A stretch of 64,000 nucleotides of DNA from Enterococcus ratti (GTDB taxonomy: Bacteria > Bacillota > Bacilli > Lactobacillales > Enterococcaceae), in assembly GCF_001886195.1 (NCBI RefSeq), contig NZ_JXLB01000003.1:1-64000 (forward strand), given 5' to 3'. Within the stretch, counting starts at the first letter, position 1, and each line of letters starts with the position of its first letter. Shown here piece after piece: positions 60,397 to 64,000 of the stretch. The notes under the pieces were generated by a model that saw only the letters and a program-made list of their open reading frames with translations, was not told where the DNA came from and made no database searches. A program made the translations under genes and the position numbers.

Positions 60397-61698
60397 TTAT
60401 TCAATAATAATATCATGTATTAATGTAGGCTCTTCAGCCAAATCACTGATTCTTATACTTTGATAAATCAATTCTTGAATAGAAGCAATTTCTTTTTTGT
60501 TACTATAGATAGTTAAGAGCGACTCCCCTTTTTTTACAGCATCCCCAATTTTTTTATTTAACTTAAGCCCTACTGCATGATCAATACTTTCTTCTTTTGT
60601 TTTTCGTCCTGCACCTAACATCATTGCTGCAATGCCAAGCTCATTGGCCGCAAGTTTTGAAACAATTCCATTTTCTTTTGCCGGCAACTCCATCACATAT
60701 TTTGCTGTCAACAGCTTGTCAGGATGATCAACTACAGAAACATCCCCCCCTTGATTTTGGATCATTTCCTTAAATTTATTCAAAGCTTTTCCAGATTCCA
60801 ATGCTTCTTTCAACAAATCTCTTGCTGCTTCAATCGTTGCTGCTTGATTTGCTAGCACCACCATTTGGCTTCCTAAAACATAGCACATTTCTAACAAGTC
60901 TTCTGGTCCATTGCCTTTTAAAGTATCAATAGCTTCAACAACTTCTAAACTATTTCCAATCGCTTTACCTAAAGGTTCAGACATATCTGAAATTACAGCT
61001 ACCGTTTGACGATTAGCCAATTTTCCAATACTAGTCATTGTCTTAGCTAAACGTCTCGCATCTTCAATATTTTTCATAAACGCGCCATCGCCTATGGTAA
61101 CATCTAAAACAATGGCATCTGCTCCTGCTGCAATCTTTTTACTCATAATCGAACTAGCAATCAAAGGAATCGAATTAACTGTTGCAGTAACATCACGCAA
61201 AGCATAAAGTTTTTTATCTGCTGGAGCAAGATTGCCTGATTGACCAATCACAGCTACTTTGCTTTCGTTGACCATACGGATAAATTCTTCATCAGAAATT
61301 TCGATTTGAAATCCAGGAATAGCTTCTAATTTATCCAGCGTACCACCTGTATAGCCGAGACCTCTGCCAGACATTTTTGCAACCGTAACCCCAACGCTGG
61401 CCACTAAGGGCGCTAAAATCAACGTCGTCGTGTCCCCTACACCGCCAGTAGAATGTTTGTCAACTTTCACTCCATCTAACGGACTTAAATCAATAACATC
61501 TCCTGAATGCGCAATGGCAAGGGTTAAGTCAGTAATCTCTTGATCAGTCATGTCTTGATAAAAGATCGCCATCAACAACGCACTAATTTGATAATCTGGA
61601 ATTTCACCATTTGTATAGTTTGTAATAATATAATTAATCTCTTTCGTTGATAACGCCTTTCCATCACGTTTTTTTTCAATCAGATCTACCATTCGCAT
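60397..61698 (-). CDS. pdp: Pyrimidine-nucleoside phosphorylase
   Basis: Phosphorolyses uridine, deoxyuridine and thymidine. Phosphate-binding KHSTGGVGD (81-89) and the family signature [16 protein letters not shown] (110-125) are present. 433 residues, the dimeric Gram-positive Pdp type. First gene of the salvage operon, AGGAGGATCAGACA before the ATG, directly behind the LacI-type operator and promoter. Confidence 0.95.
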   Translation of the reverse strand: MRMVDLIEKKRDGKALSTKEINYIITNYTNGEIPDYQISALLMAIFYQDMTDQEITDLTLAIAHSGDVIDLSPLDGVKVDKHSTGGVGDTTTLILAPLVASVGVTVAKMSGRGLGYTGGTLDKLEAIPGFQIEISDEEFIRMVNESKVAVIGQSGNLAPADKKLYALRDVTATVNSIPLIASSIMSKKIAAGADAIVLDVTIGDGAFMKNIEDARRLAKTMTSIGKLANRQTVAVISDMSEPLGKAIGNSLEVVEAIDTLKGNGPEDLLEMCYVLGSQMVVLANQAATIEAARDLLKEALESGKALNKFKEMIQNQGGDVSVVDHPDKLLTAKYVMELPAKENGIVSKLAANELGIAAMMLGAGRKTKEESIDHAVGLKLNKKIGDAVKKGESLLTIYSNKKEIASIQELIYQSIRISDLAEEPTLIHDIIIE

Positions 61699-61726
61699 TG
61701 TCTGATCCTCCTTGTCTTCATTCGGT

Positions 61727-61754
61727 ATTATACAGGAATTTCAAAAAAGGTAAA
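61727..61754 (-). promoter_or_regulatory. Promoter of the nucleoside operon
   Basis: Minus-strand TTTACC (61754-61749), 16-base spacer, perfect TATAAT (61732-61727), about 30 bases upstream of pdp. The -35 lies inside a GGTAAACC element related to the operator. Confidence 0.65.
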
Positions 61755-61761
61755 CCACTTT

Positions 61762-61777
61762 AGTAAACTGGTTTACT
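61762..61777. promoter_or_regulatory. LacI-family operator upstream of pdp
   Basis: Palindrome AGTAAAC-TG-GTTTACT with perfect 7-base arms, eight bases from the -35 element. A second partial site GGTAAACC at 61749-61756 overlaps the -35. LacI-family proteins bind such palindromes, and the LacI-type gene lies next door, so repression of the deo/nup operon by it is the simplest reading. Confidence 0.6.
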
Positions 61778-61780
61778 TAA

Positions 61781-61802
61781 ATAAAAAAAGCATATCTACG
61801 CT
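61781..61802 (-). terminator. Weak terminator after the LacI-family gene
   Basis: Stem AGCGT/ATGCT with one G-T pair (61789-61793 with 61798-61802), followed on the minus strand by TTTTTTTATTT. It is short and lies just upstream of the pdp operator. Confidence 0.45.
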
Positions 61803-61837
61803 CCTGTAACCACTTACATAAGCAATATAACGCCGAG

Positions 61838-62854
61838 TTACTCATTTGTCAATACTTTTATGCTCTCACGAATAATTAATTTTGTTTCAAAAACTTTGTT
61901 CGGAACTTTACGTTGGGGGAATTCAATGGCATCAATCAAAAAACGTGCCGCATAAAAACCAATGTCAGAACTTGGTTGTTTTACTGTTGTTAATTTAGGA
62001 ATCATATACTCTGATAGCTTCAATCCATCAAAACCTATTACCGAGATATCCTCAGGAATTTTTTTCCCTACTTCATCAATCGCTTGATAACAGCCAATCG
62101 CCATCGCATCATTTCCGCAAAAAATTGCAGTAAGATCTTTATGTTTTAATAACTTTTTAGAAGCTTCATATCCACCTTGTACATTTAACTCTCCTTGCTC
62201 CACATATTTACCACTAAAAGGAATTCCGTGATCTTTTAAGGCATGTCGGTAACCATTGAAGCGTTCTTCTAATTGATAATAACCTGTTGTTTCTTTAAGC
62301 ATTCCTATTTTTTTGTGTCCGTTTTCAATAAAGAAAGAAACTGCCCGATAGGCTCCTTCATATTCTTTAACGAGTAAGCGCCCATTATCACGTGTATTTA
62401 GTCCTCGATCGATTAAAATAATCGGCATATTTTGATAAAAGCCACTATCTAAAGAATATTCATCTGGTAAAACATGAGGAGTTGCTAACAAAATACCATC
62501 TACTGAACGATGAGAAAGTTCTTCTAAGTACTTGATTTCATTTTCTTGACTATGGCGAGAATTACAAAGCATGATGACATACCCCAACGGATTCAAATAA
62601 CTTTCAACGCCTTCGATCAATTTGGAAAAGAAAAAGTCTGTCACGTCTGGAACAATCATTCCAATTGTTTTAGAATGACGATTGATTACATTTGATGCAA
62701 AATAATCCGGTTTATAATGGTATTCGTTAACGATACTCAACACTTTTTTACGGGTTTTATCACTAAAGCGGCTTCCTTTATTATTTAAAATTTGTGAGAC
62801 AGTTGTAACGGAAACACCTGCCATTTCTGCAATATCTCGGATTGTTAGTTTCAC
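61838..62854 (-). CDS. LacI-family transcriptional regulator
   Basis: 338 residues: HTH at about 4-23 (IRDIAEMAGVSVTTVSQILN), hinge helix, and a periplasmic-binding-protein-like effector domain from about residue 60 (GMIVPDVTDFFFSKL). The effector is not identifiable; a nucleoside or pentose phosphate is likely from context. GTG start with AAGGGGGAA seven bases upstream. A half-site TTGGTAAACTG lies about 50 bases upstream of it on the minus strand, so autoregulation is possible. It reads toward the pdp operon. Confidence 0.92.
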   Translation of the reverse strand: MKLTIRDIAEMAGVSVTTVSQILNNKGSRFSDKTRKKVLSIVNEYHYKPDYFASNVINRHSKTIGMIVPDVTDFFFSKLIEGVESYLNPLGYVIMLCNSRHSQENEIKYLEELSHRSVDGILLATPHVLPDEYSLDSGFYQNMPIILIDRGLNTRDNGRLLVKEYEGAYRAVSFFIENGHKKIGMLKETTGYYQLEERFNGYRHALKDHGIPFSGKYVEQGELNVQGGYEASKKLLKHKDLTAIFCGNDAMAIGCYQAIDEVGKKIPEDISVIGFDGLKLSEYMIPKLTTVKQPSSDIGFYAARFLIDAIEFPQRKVPNKVFETKLIIRESIKVLTNE

Positions 62855-62974
62855 TTTTTTTCCCCCTTTATAGTTAAATTCTTTTTCAGTTTACCAAAAG
62901 CACCTTAAAAAGAATAGATAGAAAAAAGTCTGAAAGAAGAGCTACTTTTCCAAATGCTCAAAGATGATCAACCT

Positions 62975-63006
62975 CAAAAAACATTTCAGTTAATTATTAC
63001 TGAAAC
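62975..63006 (-). terminator. Terminator after the 307-residue gene
   Basis: Stem TTTCAGT/ACTGAAA (about 62984-62990 with 63000-63005) followed on the minus strand by ATGTTTTTTG. It separates the unknown gene from the LacI regulator. Confidence 0.7.
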
Positions 63007-63067
63007 GTTTCCTGAGTCATTTATTTTTTATGGATTCGTAAAAAATTTGCTACGAAGACCTTGCTAC

Positions 63068-63991
63068 TTATCTGCTTAACTCCGAAACTTTTCTATCCGC
63101 TGGCTCTTTGTCACAACTTTGTGTTTGAGCAATACGATTGGCTGCTTTTAATTTGTATTGAAGTGAATCCTCATTCTTTTTGTATGGCTTCTCTAAGGTA
63201 GGTAATGTCTTATTTTTTACGACCTGTGTAGCTCCTATTGCCATATTGCTCATGTGTTTTTCTAACTTTTTAACAAGTGAGGTTCGCATTTGTTGCGGTA
63301 TTTCTTGATCTTGTTCAATTTGTTTTTTCAGTTTGGATACTTCCAAAGGATTTTTAAAAAAGTTTTGCTCATATTCTTCTATTTTAATTAAAGCATTTTC
63401 CTTAGCGTCTTGAAAATAAGATTTAAAAATTACTGCACATAAGTTTTTTTTCTCTATCTCCATTTTATCGACTTGTCCACTTTCTTTTATCGTGCCTGCT
63501 AAACTACTATCTTTTAACTCTGCTATAAAACACTCTTTATTTTTTGAGAAAATCACCTCATTGTTTTTTATATTCCTTTCAATAATTTCATTAAATTGAT
63601 TCTCATTGATTAATTTTTTGTACTTATGTATTTGATTAACCGCAGCTGTATATTCTTCTTGGTTTGCCTCATGTTTAATTTCATTTATTGAAGAAAATAA
63701 CCCTTCATATTCTTTTACATTTTCCCCTTGTTCTTGCTTCATCATTCCTCTTAGTTCCTGCTCAAGATATTTCTTCAAAATATATTCTTTCTTAAAGATC
63801 GAAAGAGGCGACTCCTGATTTTTTAACGTTAAGTCCTTTATCTCAGATATAAGAACTCGTTTTATTTCTGTATTTTCTTTTTTATCTGCTTCAATTCTAT
63901 GTACGATAGCATCAATCAATCCTTCTTGTCGCACTATTTCTTTGTATCTATCTATTTTCTCATAAACCTTTTGGCGTTTCTTTAATTCCAT
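63068..63991 (-). CDS. Unrecognised 307-residue charged protein, possibly 5'-truncated
   Basis: I do not recognise it. It is rich in Lys, Glu, Ile, Asn and Gln, with no signal peptide or membrane segment. Two segments of about 46 residues resemble each other: residues about 13-58 (RYKEIVRQEG..ISEIKDLTL) and about 122-167 (KYKKLINENQ..IAELKDSSL). A third weaker copy begins near 210 (EEYEQNFF). Only nine bases precede the ATG; they show no Shine-Dalgarno and no in-frame stop, so the true start may lie outside the window. Composition resembles the 1039-residue protein at 21.9-25 kb, though no shared motif was found. Confidence 0.65.
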   Translation of the reverse strand: MELKKRQKVYEKIDRYKEIVRQEGLIDAIVHRIEADKKENTEIKRVLISEIKDLTLKNQESPLSIFKKEYILKKYLEQELRGMMKQEQGENVKEYEGLFSSINEIKHEANQEEYTAAVNQIHKYKKLINENQFNEIIERNIKNNEVIFSKNKECFIAELKDSSLAGTIKESGQVDKMEIEKKNLCAVIFKSYFQDAKENALIKIEEYEQNFFKNPLEVSKLKKQIEQDQEIPQQMRTSLVKKLEKHMSNMAIGATQVVKNKTLPTLEKPYKKNEDSLQYKLKAANRIAQTQSCDKEPADRKVSELSR

Positions 63992-64000
63992 CTTTAATAA

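Noticed and set aside
63068-63991. Kinship of the 307- and 1039-residue proteins as one system
   Set aside because: Both are charged and helical, but no shared motif was found by eye and they lie 38 kb apart.

Overview
This 64 kb window is AT-rich chromosomal DNA of a low-GC Gram-positive bacterium, most likely Enterococcus or a close relative in the Enterococcaceae. The assignment rests on protein sequences that read as enterococcal (GpmA, the PlsX-linked acyl carrier protein, L28), on r-protein gene order, and on local order (ftsY-HAD hydrolase-smc-rnc; opp-acpP-plsX-recG-fakA-asp23//rpmB; rplQ-ecfA1A2T-truA). It is by eye; no database search was run. Nearly all genes lie on the minus strand, which is therefore probably the leading strand. 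Plus-strand genes are rpmB, yfhO, rpiA, a recombinase-like gene and gpmA.

Layout, left to right. 1-6.2 kb: SRP receptor ftsY, a Cof-type phosphatase, smc and rnc. 6.4-12.3 kb: oligopeptide ABC operon oppDFBCA with a clear promoter and a CodY-like box. 12.3-18.3 kb: acpP, plsX and recG, then fakA and an Asp23-family gene; these join fatty-acid activation to phospholipid synthesis. 18.5-21.8 kb: rpmB and the membrane protein yfhO. 21.8-25 kb: an unrecognised 1039-residue charged protein with in-frame 189-bp tandem repeats. 25.2-43.1 kb: truA, the ECF energising module, and the whole alpha-spc-S10 ribosomal superoperon (rplQ back to rpsJ, with secY, adk and infA). 43.1-44 kb: a relic region holding a decayed HTH/class II aldolase reading frame. 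44-48.7 kb: str operon (rpsL, rpsG, fusA, tuf). 48.7-51.1 kb: rpiA, a serine-recombinase homologue with altered active-site residues, and gpmA. 51.2-62.9 kb: nucleoside uptake and salvage (pdp, deoC, cdd, BmpA/Nup ABC importer, deoB, punA, deoD) behind a promoter overlapped by a LacI-type operator, with the LacI-family gene directly upstream. 63.1-64 kb: another unrecognised charged protein with an internal duplication, possibly running off the window edge.

How the parts work together: pdp, punA and deoD phosphorolyse imported nucleosides, deoB isomerises the pentose 1-phosphate, deoC cleaves deoxyribose 5-phosphate to glyceraldehyde 3-phosphate and acetaldehyde, and cdd deaminates cytidine. 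rpiA and gpmA link to pentose and glycolytic metabolism. The r-protein, str and secY/ftsY genes form the translation and secretion core.

No CRISPR array, defence island, prophage, rRNA or tRNA gene was seen. I did not find a convincing new multi-gene system. The most unusual items are the two unknown charged repeat proteins, the recombinase homologue with a 22-bp perfect inverted repeat beside it, the aldolase/HTH relic between tuf and rpsJ, a 37-codon hydrophobic small ORF next to a long hairpin, and structured leaders ahead of rpsJ and ecfA1. Several start codons were moved from the longest open frame on the basis of Shine-Dalgarno position and family N-termini; each case is noted.
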